Below, one piece after another: positions 37,864 through 49,700 of a stretch of 64,000 nucleotides of DNA (the first letter of the stretch is position 1; the number at the start of each line of letters is the position of its first letter). The stretch covers positions 613,864 through 677,863 of the forward strand of contig NZ_QVQV01000001.1 of NCBI RefSeq assembly GCF_003429005.1. The letters are read 5' to 3'. Source of the DNA: Paraburkholderia sp. DHOC27 (lineage in GTDB: Bacteria > Pseudomonadota > Gammaproteobacteria > Burkholderiales > Burkholderiaceae). Under the pieces are notes generated by a model that had not been told where the DNA came from, did no database searches, and was given only the letters and a program-made list of their open reading frames with translations. The position numbers were made by a program, and so were the translations under genes.

Positions 37864-40058
37864 GGTGTGTCGGGCCCCGAAGAAGCAGTGGATGAGTTCG
37901 TGGGAGAAGCGGAAGCGCGCCGGAACCGGTCGACCGCAAGCAGGCGGTCGAGGAAGGCCGGCTCGGCGAACAGTTCGTCGACCGGCAGCGCGAGCCGGCG
38001 CCGCCAGTTCGGATGCTCGTCAATCGAGCCCGGCAAGTTGGGCTGGTCTTCCAGCGCGAGCAGATCTTCGAGCGGATAGGTGACGAGCGGCGAGGGCGTT
38101 GCGGCAACGAAGGCCAGCGCTTCGTCCACCGGCGCGGATTCGGACGGCGGCGGGGGCACGCCATGCGCGGCGACGCCGGCCCACTGGAACGCGTCCCACA
38201 GGCGGGCGCGATCGTCGGCGCGTTCGGCGAGCGCCACTTCCACCGGGTCGCGTCCATCGGCGCGCGGCAGCGTCTGGCCAACGCGATTGCGCCACACAAT
38301 ATCCGCGCCGCGCCACCATCCCGTGACGGTAGGCAGATCGTGCGTAGTCGTGGTGGCTACTACGTTGCGGTCCCAGTCTGCCGGCATCTTGAAGCCGTCG
38401 CTCCACTCGCCGCGTTCGAACCACAGCACGCGAATCCCCGCGAGGCCATGTTCGTTCAGCCGTTCACGGAAGCCCGGCGGCACGGTGCCGAGATCTTCGC
38501 CAATCACAATCGCGTGATGCCGCCACGATTCGAGCGCGATCAGCCGCAGCATGTCTTCGAGCGGATAGCGCAGATACGCGCCATTTGCCGCGCTTTCGCC
38601 TTCCGGCACGAGCCACAGACGACGCAGCCCGAGAATGTGGTCGATGCGAATGCCGCCTGCGTGCGCGAAGGCCGCGCGCAGCATGTCGATGAACGCCGAG
38701 AAGCCTTGATTGCGCATGGCGCGTGGCGAGAACGTGGTGAGCCCCCACGCCTGGCCGGCCTGATTGAAGATATCCGGCGGCGCGCCGACGGATACACCTT
38801 GCAGCATGTCGTCGCGATACGACCATGCATGACTGCCGGCGCTGTCGCAGCCCACGGCGAGATCCGCGATCAAGCCGACCGCCATGCCGGCATCACGCGC
38901 CGCATGCTGGGCGTGCGAGAGCCCCTTGGCGGCGAGCCATTGCAGGTACAGATGAAATTCGATCTCGTGACGATGCGCGTGCGCGAACGCTTCGACTTCG
39001 GCGCTGCGCGGATCGCGCAGTGCCTCGGGCCAGTTGCGCCAATGACCGTCGCCATCCGGCTGCGCCAGTTGCACCGCCTGCAACGCTTCGAAGCGCGCAT
39101 GATCTTCCAGCGAACGGCCGCCCGCGACGCAAAACTCGTTGAATTCCTGCGCACGCGGCGCGTCCTGAGCACGTTCGTTCACGCAGAACTGTTCGAACAG
39201 ATGACGCAACACCTTGAGCTTGATGCGCACGGCCTGCGGCCAGTCGATCAGCGTGAGCCGTTCGAGTTGCGTCCACGTCTCGTCCGCCTGCACAGCCTTC
39301 ATGGCGGCGCGTGCGGCTTCCTTGCCGAACACCGCAGCCGGGTCGATATGCGTGACGTTGAGCCACAAGCGCGATGACGGCGAGTAGGGGCTGAAGCGTT
39401 CCGGCTCGGCGCTGAACATCGCATGCGTGGGACTGACGGCAAGCGCATGCGCGCCGCGCTTCGCGGTTTGGACCGCCATTTGCGCGAGCGCCGTGTAGTC
39501 GCCAATGCCGCCGTCGCCCGACCGGCGCAAGCCATAGAGTTGCGCCGCAACGCCCCACAACGGCGGAGTAGGCGCACTGTTGCCAAGGCCCTGCCAGGCA
39601 TCCGCGACCGTGTAGCTGCGCGCGGGCGCGACCGCCAGCGTGATGCGATGGTCGTTCAGCACGAGCGTGTGATAGCCGGGCTCGTCGATCGGCGAGAGCA
39701 GCGCGGCCTCGCCCTTCGGCGCCGTGAAGCGGCCGTCTATCACCTCGCCGCCTTCGAGTTCGATCCGGTAGTGGCTGTTCGCCTTGATCGCGGCAGCGGG
39801 CAGCGCGATGCCGCGGCCGCACTCAGCGGTCATCAATGGCGGCAGTTTGCGGCCTGACAATTCGGCGTCGAGCGCGGCGGCGCTCTGGCGGATCTGCGTG
39901 GCGTTGCCGCACGGCAAGCCCATGCGCTCGAGCAGCACGGCCAGCGTTTGCTCAGGCACGTGCTTCGTGTTGTGATGCGCGTCTTGCCATTCGACCTCGA
40001 AGCCGGCGCGCTTCGCCAGGCTGTCGATGGTTTCGCTGGGACGTCGTGCCGTGCTCAT
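37860..40058 (-). CDS. malQ: 4-alpha-glucanotransferase MalQ (GH77)
   Basis: Disproportionates maltooligosaccharides by transferring glucan chains. The 732-residue protein from the ATG at 40058 (MSTARRPSETIDSLA) overlaps the treZ stop by ATGA; a longer frame reads back into treZ and is rejected. There is an N-terminal extra domain (about 1-135) as in E. coli MalQ-type enzymes. The catalytic barrel follows, with GIGDYTAL, the nucleophile region GGIRIDHILGLRRLW and the acid/base IGEDLGTVPPG. TreZ-MalQ-TreY adjacency suggests it recycles short chains left by trehalose release. Confidence 0.94.
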   Translation of the reverse strand: MSTARRPSETIDSLAKRAGFEVEWQDAHHNTKHVPEQTLAVLLERMGLPCGNATQIRQSAAALDAELSGRKLPPLMTAECGRGIALPAAAIKANSHYRIELEGGEVIDGRFTAPKGEAALLSPIDEPGYHTLVLNDHRITLAVAPARSYTVADAWQGLGNSAPTPPLWGVAAQLYGLRRSGDGGIGDYTALAQMAVQTAKRGAHALAVSPTHAMFSAEPERFSPYSPSSRLWLNVTHIDPAAVFGKEAARAAMKAVQADETWTQLERLTLIDWPQAVRIKLKVLRHLFEQFCVNERAQDAPRAQEFNEFCVAGGRSLEDHARFEALQAVQLAQPDGDGHWRNWPEALRDPRSAEVEAFAHAHRHEIEFHLYLQWLAAKGLSHAQHAARDAGMAVGLIADLAVGCDSAGSHAWSYRDDMLQGVSVGAPPDIFNQAGQAWGLTTFSPRAMRNQGFSAFIDMLRAAFAHAGGIRIDHILGLRRLWLVPEGESAANGAYLRYPLEDMLRLIALESWRHHAIVIGEDLGTVPPGFRERLNEHGLAGIRVLWFERGEWSDGFKMPADWDRNVVATTTTHDLPTVTGWWRGADIVWRNRVGQTLPRADGRDPVEVALAERADDRARLWDAFQWAGVAAHGVPPPPSESAPVDEALAFVAATPSPLVTYPLEDLLALEDQPNLPGSIDEHPNWRRRLALPVDELFAEPAFLDRLLAVDRFRRASASPTNSSTASSGPDTP

Positions 40059-41965
40059 GCGTGCCACTCCCGTTCGACCACCTTGCGTGCATCGTGTGTG
40101 CTGGCGTACTCGTTGACGTCGCCGGTCAACCACGCAACGCATGCATAGGACGGCAAGGTCTGTTCCTGCACCTGATCGCGCGCACGCGGCGGCGTCTCGA
40201 ACACCACCATGCCATCGGGCGCGTGCTCGAAGGCCACATCTTTCGTATCCAGATTCAGTGCAATAGATAGCGTCTCGCCGTCGTCGAGACGCCAGCGCGC
40301 GACGAGCGCGTTTGCGTCGCTGCCATCCGGCTTCGTCAGCACGCTTGCACCCAGCGCTTTGGCATGGGCGAGACGCGGCATGATGAGTTTTGCGCGTACC
40401 GTCAACGCGGATTTGTAGAAGTGCATCCAGTCGAGCCTGTCGTGTGCATCGGGTTGCGCAGCGGAATCCACAGGCGGCGACGATGCCGCGAAGGTCTGCG
40501 GCGCGTTGGGATCGGGAATCTGAGCGCGGCGTTTCTCGTCGCTAAACGAGGCGAAACGCGCGAATTCGCGGCGACGTCCTTCGCGCACGGCGTTGGCGAG
40601 ATCGCCGGTGTAGTCGGTGAAAAACAGAAACGGTTGCTCGGAGCCAAACTCTTCTTCCATGAACAACAGCGGAATTTGCGGCGACAGTAGCAACAAACCG
40701 GTAGCCGCGCGCAACGCCTCGGCACTGCAAAGCTTGCGCAAGCGCTCGCCGAATGCGCGGTTGCCGATCTGATCGTGGTTCTGCAAAAACATCACGAACG
40801 AGGTGGGCCGCAGATGCGCGCTTGGTTCGCCACGCGGCTTGCCGTCGTGGATCGGCGAAGGATCGCCCTGGTACGTGAAGCCTTCGCCGAGCACACGCGC
40901 CAGTCTGCGGATGGGTTGATCCGCAAACGCGTGATAGTAGCCCTCGGTTTCGCCGGTCAGCAGCACGTGCAGCGTGTTGTGCGCGTCGTCGTTCCACTGC
41001 GCGTCGAAATGCGTTTCCAGCAGATTCGCTGTGTTGTGCTCGTTCTCGAGCACCAGATGCACGTGCCGGCCATGCTGCACCTTGGCGCGAATGTGGTCCG
41101 AGAGTTCACGCAGCCATTCGTCGTTGTCGATGGCGTGTACCGCGTCGAAACGCAGCCCGTCGATACGATATTCGTTGATCCAGTAGAGCGCGTTGTCGAG
41201 GAAAAAATCGCTGACCTCGCTGCGCTCGAAGTCGATCGCCGGACCCCACGGCGTATGCGTGCCTTCGCGGAAGAACGATTTCGCGTACGCATGCAGGTAG
41301 TTGCCGTCCGGGCCGAAGTGGTTGTACACCACGTCGAGAAACACGTTCAGACCCAGGCCGTGCGCCGCGTCGATCAAGGCTTTCAGTTCGTCGGGGCGGC
41401 CGTAAGCAGAATCCGGCGCGAACGGCAGCACGCCGTCGTAACCCCAGTTGCGTGCGCCCGGAAAATCGTTGAGCGGCATCAGCTCGATGGACGTCACGCC
41501 CAGCTCGGCGAGCGCAGGCAGACGCTTCATCACGCCCGCGTATCCGCCCATCGTGCCGACGTGCAATTCGTACAACACCGTCTCTTCCCACGGACGGCCA
41601 TGCCAGTGCGCGTGCTGCCAGCTATAAGCGCGGGCGTCGATCACTTCGCTGGGGCCGTGCACGTCCTGTGGCTGGAAACGCGAGGCGGGATCGGGGACGA
41701 GCGTGCCGTCGCTCAGGCGATATCGGTAGAGCGTGCCGGCGCCGCAATCGACTTCGGTTTCGAACCAGCCGTTGCCGGTAGCGGTCATGTCGAACGAAGC
41801 GGGCGTGCCCGGTCCTTCGATTTCCACCTGCACCGAATCACACGAGGGCGCCCAGAACCGAAAACGCGTGCGCGGCGCGGCACTCGCCGCGCCTAGCAGA
41901 TGCGCGCCGAACGGCAAGCAATGCGCGTGATGGCGCGCATGAGGATCAATCGGACTTTCGGACAT
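40055..41965 (-). CDS. treZ: Maltooligosyl trehalose trehalohydrolase TreZ
   Basis: Hydrolyses the maltooligosyl-trehalose made by TreY to free trehalose. The 636-residue protein has an N-terminal CBM48-like domain (about 20-105: FRFWAPSCDSVQVEIEG). The GH13 barrel has DVVYNHFGPDGNYL, IDGLRFDAVHAID with nucleophile Asp274, LVLENEHN with acid/base Glu307, and FLQNHDQIGNR. The retained ENEHN wording is characteristic of TreZ. glgX ends 89 bases upstream and malQ overlaps downstream. Confidence 0.95.
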   Translation of the reverse strand: MSESPIDPHARHHAHCLPFGAHLLGAASAAPRTRFRFWAPSCDSVQVEIEGPGTPASFDMTATGNGWFETEVDCGAGTLYRYRLSDGTLVPDPASRFQPQDVHGPSEVIDARAYSWQHAHWHGRPWEETVLYELHVGTMGGYAGVMKRLPALAELGVTSIELMPLNDFPGARNWGYDGVLPFAPDSAYGRPDELKALIDAAHGLGLNVFLDVVYNHFGPDGNYLHAYAKSFFREGTHTPWGPAIDFERSEVSDFFLDNALYWINEYRIDGLRFDAVHAIDNDEWLRELSDHIRAKVQHGRHVHLVLENEHNTANLLETHFDAQWNDDAHNTLHVLLTGETEGYYHAFADQPIRRLARVLGEGFTYQGDPSPIHDGKPRGEPSAHLRPTSFVMFLQNHDQIGNRAFGERLRKLCSAEALRAATGLLLLSPQIPLLFMEEEFGSEQPFLFFTDYTGDLANAVREGRRREFARFASFSDEKRRAQIPDPNAPQTFAASSPPVDSAAQPDAHDRLDWMHFYKSALTVRAKLIMPRLAHAKALGASVLTKPDGSDANALVARWRLDDGETLSIALNLDTKDVAFEHAPDGMVVFETPPRARDQVQEQTLPSYACVAWLTGDVNEYASTHDARKVVEREWHA

Positions 41966-42054
41966 GATTCGTCACCATTCGGTTTTACTCTGCTACGGCC
42001 TTGCACGACACTCACGGTGAGCCGCACGGCTCGCAAATGCTGATTAACGGGCCT

Positions 42055-44241
42055 TCAGATGCCCGGGCCGGGCGGCATGGAGGTCAGCAACTTTTCACCG
42101 TGCTCCGGTCCCGCCTTCCAGCCCGCCTGCCAGTCCGCGTCGCCCACCGGTTGCGCCATCAGCATGACCAGCGCATGCCCCTCGACTTCGACTTCCGGCG
42201 CGGTCAACGCATGCGACGCAATCTCAGGATGCGCGGTGTCGATAAGCACGTGCCATTCCAGGTGCGGTGCAGGAGGAGTGAATCGCAGCGTGTCGGCGGA
42301 CGCGTTGAGCATCATCAACAATACTTCCGTTTCTCCGTTCAGTCCTGGACCCGCACGCCGCAGCGTCAACGCGCGTCCTTCCGGGTCTTGCCAGGCTTCA
42401 ATGGTGAGCGGATCGCCGCGCTCGTCGAACCAGCCCACGTCGTACAGACCCGGCAGAATTTCACGGTCGCCAAACAGAAAGCGCGTTTCGCGCAGCAACG
42501 GGTGCTGCTTGCGCAGCGCAATCACACGCGCAAGGAAGTCGGTCATCTTGCGACCTTCTTCCGAGCCCGCGTGCTCCCAGTCGATCCATGATAATTCGTT
42601 GTCCTGGCAGTACGCGTTGTTGTTGCCGTCCTGCGTGCGGCCCGCTTCGTCACCGGCCAGCATCATCGGTGTGCCGAGCGCGATGAAGAGCGTCGCAATC
42701 AGCGAGCGTGCCACGCGTGCGCGGGTGGCGAGAATCGCAGGGTCGTCGGACGGACCCTCCACGCCCCAGTTCGAACTGCAGTTTTCGTTGTGGCCGTCGT
42801 TGTTGTTTTCGCCGTTGGCTTCGTTATGTTTGTGCTCATACGACACCATATCGGCGAGCGTGAAGCCATCGTGCGAGGCCACGAAATTGATCGACGCCCA
42901 CGGTTTTCTGAAGCGGCGATTGAACAGATCGGCCGAACCCGTCAGACGCGCGGCAAGATCGGGACGCAGGCCGGCGTCGCCACGCCAGAAACGGCGCACG
43001 GTGTCACGGAAACGGTCGTTCCATTCTGCAAAGCCCGGTGGATGATTGCCGAGCTGATAGCCGCCCGGCCCGATGTCCCACGGCTCGGAAATCAGTTTGC
43101 GCTGTGACAGGATGGGATCCTGACGCAACGCGTCGAAGAAACCGGAGCCAGGATCGAAGCCGTTGTGCTCGCGCCCGAGCGTGACGCCCAGATCGAAACG
43201 GAAGCCGTCGATATTGAAAGCGGTCGACCAGTAGCGCAGCGAGTCCATCACCATTTGCAGCACGCGCGGATGCGGCAGGTTCAGCGTATTGCCGCAGCCC
43301 GTGTCGTTGATGTGGTGGCGCTCGTCACCGGGCACGAGCCGGTAGTAGCTGGCGTTGTCGAGGCCGCGCCACGAGACCGTTGGGCCCATCTCGCCGCCTT
43401 CGCAGGTGTGGTTGTAGACCACGTCGAGAATCACCTCGATGCCGGCCGCGTGCAACTGGCGCACGGCAATGCGCATTTCGTCGAGCCGGTGCGTGCTCAG
43501 ATACGAAGGCTCCGGCGCAAAAAACGCTGCCGTGTTGTAGCCCCAGTAATTGCGCAGACCGCGTTCCACCAGAAAGCGGTCGTTCAGAAACGCATGCACG
43601 GGTAGCAATTCCACGGCAGTCACGCCGAGCTTTTGCAGATGCTCGATGAACTCCGGCGAAGAGAGTGCCGCGAAGGTGCCGCGTTCGTGCGCGCGCAGAT
43701 GCGGCCGCCGCATTGAAGCGCCACGCACGTGTGTCTCGTAGATGACGGTGTCGCCCCACGGCACGTTGGGCCGCGTGTCGTGCGACCAGTCGAAGGCCTC
43801 GTCGATCACCACGCACTTCGGCATGGCAGGCGCGGAGTCCCGCCGGTCGATGGAGAGATCGAGCCGGTTCGAATGCACGCGGTAACTGAACAGCGCGTCG
43901 GACCAGCGGAATTGCCCCACGAGTTTGCGCGCATACGGATCGAGCAGCAGCTTGTGCGGATTGAAACGGTGCCCGTTTTGCGGCTGATACGGCCCGTGCG
44001 CGCGAAAGCCGTACGCGGTGCCGGGGTGGGCATTGGGCAAATAGCCATGCCAGATTTCATCCGTACATTCAGGCAACGTATAGCGCCGCGTTTCCTTGCG
44101 GCCGGTCGGGTCGAACAGGCACAACTCGATCTGCTGGGCATTCGCGGAAAACACCGCGAAATTGACGCCTAGACCATCCCAACTCGCGCCGAGTGGGTAG
44201 GGCGAACCTGGCGACAGCCGATCGGGCAATACATGCGACAT
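42055..44241 (-). CDS. glgX: Glycogen debranching enzyme GlgX
   Basis: Hydrolyses alpha-1,6 branch points of glycogen-like glucan, preferring short stubs. The 728-residue protein has an N-terminal CBM48 domain (about 10-110) and the isoamylase-type GH13 core. Visible motifs are DVVYNHTCEGGEMGPTVSWRG, NIDGFRFDLGVTLGRE with nucleophile Asp350, LISEPWDIGPGGYQ with acid/base Glu386, and VASHDGFTLADMVSY. It follows glgB after a 255-base gap and precedes treZ, for which it would supply linear chains. Confidence 0.94.
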   Translation of the reverse strand: MSHVLPDRLSPGSPYPLGASWDGLGVNFAVFSANAQQIELCLFDPTGRKETRRYTLPECTDEIWHGYLPNAHPGTAYGFRAHGPYQPQNGHRFNPHKLLLDPYARKLVGQFRWSDALFSYRVHSNRLDLSIDRRDSAPAMPKCVVIDEAFDWSHDTRPNVPWGDTVIYETHVRGASMRRPHLRAHERGTFAALSSPEFIEHLQKLGVTAVELLPVHAFLNDRFLVERGLRNYWGYNTAAFFAPEPSYLSTHRLDEMRIAVRQLHAAGIEVILDVVYNHTCEGGEMGPTVSWRGLDNASYYRLVPGDERHHINDTGCGNTLNLPHPRVLQMVMDSLRYWSTAFNIDGFRFDLGVTLGREHNGFDPGSGFFDALRQDPILSQRKLISEPWDIGPGGYQLGNHPPGFAEWNDRFRDTVRRFWRGDAGLRPDLAARLTGSADLFNRRFRKPWASINFVASHDGFTLADMVSYEHKHNEANGENNNDGHNENCSSNWGVEGPSDDPAILATRARVARSLIATLFIALGTPMMLAGDEAGRTQDGNNNAYCQDNELSWIDWEHAGSEEGRKMTDFLARVIALRKQHPLLRETRFLFGDREILPGLYDVGWFDERGDPLTIEAWQDPEGRALTLRRAGPGLNGETEVLLMMLNASADTLRFTPPAPHLEWHVLIDTAHPEIASHALTAPEVEVEGHALVMLMAQPVGDADWQAGWKAGPEHGEKLLTSMPPGPGI

Positions 44242-44496
44242 GGTTTCCCGTCCTCGTTCTGATTAGTCGTGTCTTCGCGGGGCGTTCGTGCAGGCCTTGG
44301 TGTGGTGCCTTGGTGTGGTGCCGTTGCATGTCGTTTGCTGGCGGTCTGCGCAGGCAGATGGACCACTCCGCCTGCGCACCACAGTCACAGCGTAAATCAC
44401 CCCGTTACATGGCCCTATACGACCAGAGCGCGACCAGAGCGTGGAGCGCGCACCGTGCACACGAGATGCCGATGCCGCACGCCACGCCCTACCGTG
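44242..44496 (-). other. glgB-glgX spacer with short tandem repeat
   Basis: 255 bases, the largest gap inside the glycan cluster. A 13-base unit GCCTTGGTGTGGT is repeated exactly twice (44294-44306, 44307-44319). GCGACCAGAGC is also duplicated near 44420-44440. No gene is supported. It may hold an internal promoter for glgX-treZ-malQ-treY. Confidence 0.5.
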
Positions 44497-46713
44497 TCAC
44501 GTATCCGCGCGCAGCACGATGGTCGCCAGCGGCGGCAGGATCAGCGCGGCGGAATGCGCCTTGCCGTGGCTCGCAATCTCCTCGGTATAGATCAGCCCCG
44601 CATTGCCGACGTTCGAGCCGCCATACACGCTGGCATCCGTGTTGAGGATTTCGCTCCAGCGGCCGGCCACCGGCATGCCGAGCCGATAACCCAGCCGCGG
44701 CACCGGCGTGAAATTGCAGACCACCACCAGTTCGCGCCCCGCGCCGTCCACGCGCCGGTAGGCAAACACGCTGTTGTCGGCGTCGTCGCCGATCAGCCAT
44801 TCGAAGCCGCCAGGTTCGCAGTCGAGCGTGTAGAGCGCGGGTTCATCGGCATAGAGGCGGTTCAGATCGCGTACCAGCAATTGCGTGCCGTGATGCAGCG
44901 GATCGTCGAGCAGATGCCAGTGCGGCGAGCCGTCGTGATTGAACTCCGCCATCTGACCGAATTCGCCACCCATGAAGAGCAGTTTCTTGCCCGGATGGGT
45001 CCACATAAAGCCGAAATAGCCACGCAGATTGGCAAAGCGCTGCCAGCGGTCGCCCGGCATCTTGCCGAGCAGCGAGCCTTTGCCGTAGACCACTTCGTCG
45101 TGCGAAAGCGGCAGGACGAAATTCTCGGAATACGCGTACACCATCCCGAACGTCATGTTGTGGTGATGGTAGCGGCGGTAGACCGGGTCTTCCTCCATGT
45201 AGTGCAGCGTGTCGTGCATCCAGCCCATGTTCCACTTGAACTCGAAGCCGAGGCCGCCTTCTTCGACCGGCGCGGTCACGCCAGGCCAGGCCGTGGACTC
45301 TTCCGCAATCGTGATGGCGCCAGGCACGCCCGGCACGAAGCCCACTTCGTGATTGAGCCGCTTGAGAAACGCGATGGATTCGAGATTCTCGCGCCCGCCG
45401 TAGATGTTCGGCACCCATTCGCCGGCCGCGCGTGAATAGTCACGGTAGAGCATCGAAGCCACTGCGTCCACGCGCAGGCCATCCACGTGATAGCGCTTGA
45501 GCCACGCCAGCGCCGAGGCAATCAGGAACGCGCTCACCTCGTTGCGGCCGAGGTTGAAGATCATCGTGTTCCAGTCCTGGTGATAGCCTTCGCGCGGATC
45601 GGCGTGCTCGTAGAGCGGCGTGCCGTCGAAATTGACGAAGCCGTGGGCGTCGTTAGGAAAGTGCGCCGGCACCCAGTCGAGAATCACCCCGAGCCCCGCT
45701 TCGTGCGCCTTGTTGACGAACATCGCGAACTCTTCGGGCTTGCCGAAACGCGCTGACGGCGCAAACTGCCCGAGCGGTTGATACCCCCACGAGCCGCCAA
45801 ACGGATGCTCCGCAATCGGCATGAATTCGACGTGCGTAAAGCCCATGCCGTGTGCGTACGGAATCAGGCGGTCCGCGAGTTCCGACCAGTTGAGTCCGCG
45901 CTGGCCGTCTTCCGCGACGCGCAACCAGGATTCCGCGTGCACTTCGTAGATCGAAATAGGCGAGCGCGCCGTCTGATTGGCGCCGCGCGATTGCAGCCAC
46001 GCTTCGTCGGTCCACGGAAACTGTTCGATCTCGTCCACGTGCGCAACCACGGAAGCCGTAGCTGGTGGCCGTTCTGTTTGCATGGCGCACGGGTCGGCCT
46101 TGAGCGGCAGCGGATAGCCGTCGCGCGAGAGCAACTCGTATTTGTAGCGCGTGCCGGGGCCGATGCGCGGCACGAACAGCTCCCACACGCCCGCCTGATG
46201 ACGCAGCCGCATCGGATGACGTCGTCCGTCCCACGCATTGAAGTCGCCGACCACGGAGACGCGCCGCGCATTCGGCGCCCAGACGGCGAAACGCACGCCG
46301 GGCACGCCATCAATTTCCATGGGGCGCGAGCCCAGGCATTCGAGCACGGCATACGGATCGCCATTGGCAAGCCGGTGTAGCGGCTCATCGCCCAGCACGG
46401 GGCCAAACGAATAGGTGTCCTCGATTTCCTGCACCGGTCCGTGCCAGTCGACACGCAAACGATACGGCACCGCCGCGTTGACACGGCCGATGAACAGGCC
46501 GCCGGAGTGCACCTGTTGCAGTTCGCCGAGCACCGCGCCGTCCGCGCGCGCAATCACGGTGACGTGTGCCGCATTCGGCAACAGCGCGCGCACCACCGGA
46601 CCAGCGTCCGTGTGATGCATGCCCAGCTGCGAAAACGGATCGGGGTGGCGCGCTTCGACTAATGCATCCAGATCCAGCGGATGAAGTCCGGCATTCGGAT
46701 CGTACTCACTCAT
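44497..46713 (-). CDS. glgB: 1,4-alpha-glucan branching enzyme GlgB
   Basis: Introduces alpha-1,6 branches into linear glucan. The 738-residue protein has a duplicated N-terminal CBM48 arrangement (about 25-115 and 125-225), as in E. coli-type GlgB. The GH13 core has [29 protein letters not shown] with nucleophile Asp416, [14 protein letters not shown] with acid/base Glu471, and [15 protein letters not shown]. Its start overlaps the treS-mak stop by eight bases. In the GlgE route it branches the polymer made by GlgE. Confidence 0.96.
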   Translation of the reverse strand: MSEYDPNAGLHPLDLDALVEARHPDPFSQLGMHHTDAGPVVRALLPNAAHVTVIARADGAVLGELQQVHSGGLFIGRVNAAVPYRLRVDWHGPVQEIEDTYSFGPVLGDEPLHRLANGDPYAVLECLGSRPMEIDGVPGVRFAVWAPNARRVSVVGDFNAWDGRRHPMRLRHQAGVWELFVPRIGPGTRYKYELLSRDGYPLPLKADPCAMQTERPPATASVVAHVDEIEQFPWTDEAWLQSRGANQTARSPISIYEVHAESWLRVAEDGQRGLNWSELADRLIPYAHGMGFTHVEFMPIAEHPFGGSWGYQPLGQFAPSARFGKPEEFAMFVNKAHEAGLGVILDWVPAHFPNDAHGFVNFDGTPLYEHADPREGYHQDWNTMIFNLGRNEVSAFLIASALAWLKRYHVDGLRVDAVASMLYRDYSRAAGEWVPNIYGGRENLESIAFLKRLNHEVGFVPGVPGAITIAEESTAWPGVTAPVEEGGLGFEFKWNMGWMHDTLHYMEEDPVYRRYHHHNMTFGMVYAYSENFVLPLSHDEVVYGKGSLLGKMPGDRWQRFANLRGYFGFMWTHPGKKLLFMGGEFGQMAEFNHDGSPHWHLLDDPLHHGTQLLVRDLNRLYADEPALYTLDCEPGGFEWLIGDDADNSVFAYRRVDGAGRELVVVCNFTPVPRLGYRLGMPVAGRWSEILNTDASVYGGSNVGNAGLIYTEEIASHGKAHSAALILPPLATIVLRADT

Positions 46714-49700
46714 AATCGCCCTCGGCCGGGTTAGGCGGTGTGGCGCCGGTCGAGCCGGTCGCCGGTGGGTCGTGGGGCATACCTGTGTCGCCGAGCAAGC
46801 GGCTCGCGAGCGCGGCGAGGCCGCGCACCGGCAAGCCGAGCCAGGTGGGACGATTGGCTGCTTCGTAGCGGATTTCGTAAGCGGCCTTTTCGATCAGGAA
46901 CAGATCGAGCAAGGCTTGCTCAGACGCGGGCGCGACCAGCGGTTGCGGCGCCAATGTGACGGCGGCGCGATACTGCTCGAGGAAACTCTCGGTGGCATGC
47001 ACGCGGAAGCGGTCGAACAGCGCGCGCTTGCGATCTGCGGTTTGTTGCGGCGCGCTTTCCGTAGTGGATTGCGCGGCGGCGCTCGCATACGAGAACGAAC
47101 GCAACAGACCTGCAACGTCGCGCATCGGGCTCGACTTCTGACGACGTTCGTCGAGCGAGCGCGCCGGTTCTCCTTCGAAGTCGATCAGGAACGCGTCGCC
47201 TTGCGCGACCAGCACCTGACCCAAATGGAAGTCGCCGTGAATGCGCGTGCGCAATGCGCCCGCGTCGGCCGGCACCAGCTTCTTCACCGCTTCGACCAGC
47301 GCTTCGCGGCGATCCAGCAGACTGCGCGCGAGGCCCTGCGTGTCCTCGGCCAACTGGTCCAGACGCGGTCCCAGCAGATCGAGCGCGGAGTTCAGCAGGC
47401 TCACAGTGCCTTCGATCCACGCCTGCACCTGCTCCGGCGTGGCCGCTTCCGGTGCGAAAGCCGGGTCGTCGGTGGGCGAAGCGAGCGCGACGTGCAGTTC
47501 ACCGAGCCGCTTGCCGATCACACCCGCCATCGCGCGATAACCTTCGATGGCTTGCGCTTCCTTGTCGCGATCGGGCACGGCGTCGTCGGCATCGACGGCG
47601 AGCGCGAGATCGTCGATCATGCGGCGCAGGTAATCGAGCGCCCAGTTCCACGCATCGCCCTGGTTGTCGATAAAGCCTTGCAGGATGCACAGCGTGTGCG
47701 GCACACCGGCCGGATCGACGCGCACTACTTCGCCGTACAGCGGCGCAGTGTTGGCGTAGCCGATCTTCGTCAGATAGCGGCTGATTTCCGCTTCCGGATG
47801 GATGCCGGCCACGAGCCGCCGCACGAGTTTGAGCACCACGGCGTCCGCGATGATCAGCGAACTGTTGCTCTGCTCAGCAGCCAGCCAGCGGATTTCCGGA
47901 CGCTCGCCCAGATCGAGTTCGCTCAGACGATCCGTGGGAATGAAGCGGATTTCGCTCTTCTGCACGGTCGGCACGACAGCACGTTCCCGCAGCTTGCGCA
48001 GCACGTTGTGCGCGAAGATCGGCAACGCGAACGCGTCCGTCAGATGGCCGACGTTGCGGCCACGGCGCACGCGCGCCAAGGCCAGTTGCATGAACAGCGG
48101 GTAGGTCGTTTCACCGCCCCACGTAATCGCGATTGGCAACACGTAGCGCTCGGTGTGGTCGCCCACGTCAGCTTCGATTTCAGTGAAGGCGAAACCGCCG
48201 TTCGGGATGGTCGTCAGCGCGGCGAGACGCACGGCGTGCAACTGCTGGTCTTTCGACGCAAACCAGCGGCGCCGGCTGAGCCATGACGGCAGCACTTCGG
48301 ATTCCAGCAAGCGGACGTTTTCAGGAGTCGGGCCGACCTGTCCTTCGCGAATCACGATGGTCACGAATTCGGGCAGCGGCTCGGAATGTGCCTGCGCCCA
48401 GGTGGGACGCTGCGTGCCCGGGCAGATCAGGAACCACAGGAAGCCGTAGGGCGGGAAGGTCAACAGATAGGTGAGCTGACCGATGGCCGGAAACACGGAG
48501 TCCGCGGTCATTTCGATCGGCACGGAACCGGCGAACTCGGACAGGTCGAGTTCGACTGCTTGCGGCGCGCGCGACAGATTGGCCACGCACAGAATGGTCG
48601 GCTCGCCGGGCAACTCGCGCAGATACGCAAGAATCTTGCGATTCGCGGGCTTCAGAAATCGGATCGTGCCACGGCCAAAGGTTTGCTTGGCGCGGCGCGT
48701 GGCGAGCATGCGGCGCGTCCAGTTGAGCAGCGAATGCGGATCGCGGCTTTGCGCTTCCACGTTGACGGCATCGAAGCCATACAGCGAGCCCATCACCGGC
48801 GGCAGAACCAGTTGCTCGGGATCGGCGCGCGAGAAACCGCCGTTGCGGTCGGACGACCATTGCATCGGTGTACGGACGCCGTCGCGATCGCCGAGGTGGA
48901 TGTTGTCACCCATGCCGAGTTCGTCGCCGTAATAGATGACGGGCGTGCCGGGCATCGACAGCAGCAATGAGTTGATCAGTTCGATGCGGCGGCGGTCGCG
49001 TTCCATCAACGGTGCAAGACGGCGCCGGATGCCAAGATTCAGGCGTGCGCGGCGATCGCTCGCGTAGGTGTTCCACAGATAGTCGCGTTCCGAATCCGTG
49101 ACCATTTCCAGCGTCAGTTCATCGTGATTGCGCAGGAAGATCGCCCATTGATTCGTCTCCGCCAGATCCGGCGTTTGCCGCATGATGTCGGTGATCGGGA
49201 AGCGGTCTTCGCTCGCAATGGACATGTAAATGCGCGGCATCAGCGGGAAGTGGAATGCCATATGGCATTCGTCCTCGTCGCCGAAATATTCCTTCACATC
49301 TTCCGGCCACTGATTGGCCTCGGCGAGCAGCATCCGGTTCGGATATTCGGCGTCGATGGTGGCGCGGATCTTCTTCAGAATCGCGTGCGTTTCCGGCAGG
49401 TTCTCGTTGTTGGTGCCTTCGCGTTCCACCAGATAGGGCACCGCATCCAGCCGCAGCCCGTCAATGCCCATGTCGAGCCAGAAGCGCATCACCTGTAGCA
49501 CTTCCTTGATCACAGCTGGATTGTCGAAATTCAGATCGGGCTGGTGCGAATAGAAGCGGTGCCAGTAGTAGGCGCCTGCCACCGGATCATGCGTCCAGTT
49601 GGACGGCTCGCTGTCAATGAAGATGATGCGCGTGCCGGTGTACTTCTCGTCGGTATCGGACCACACGTAGAAGTTGCGATGATTCGAGCCGGGCTTCGCG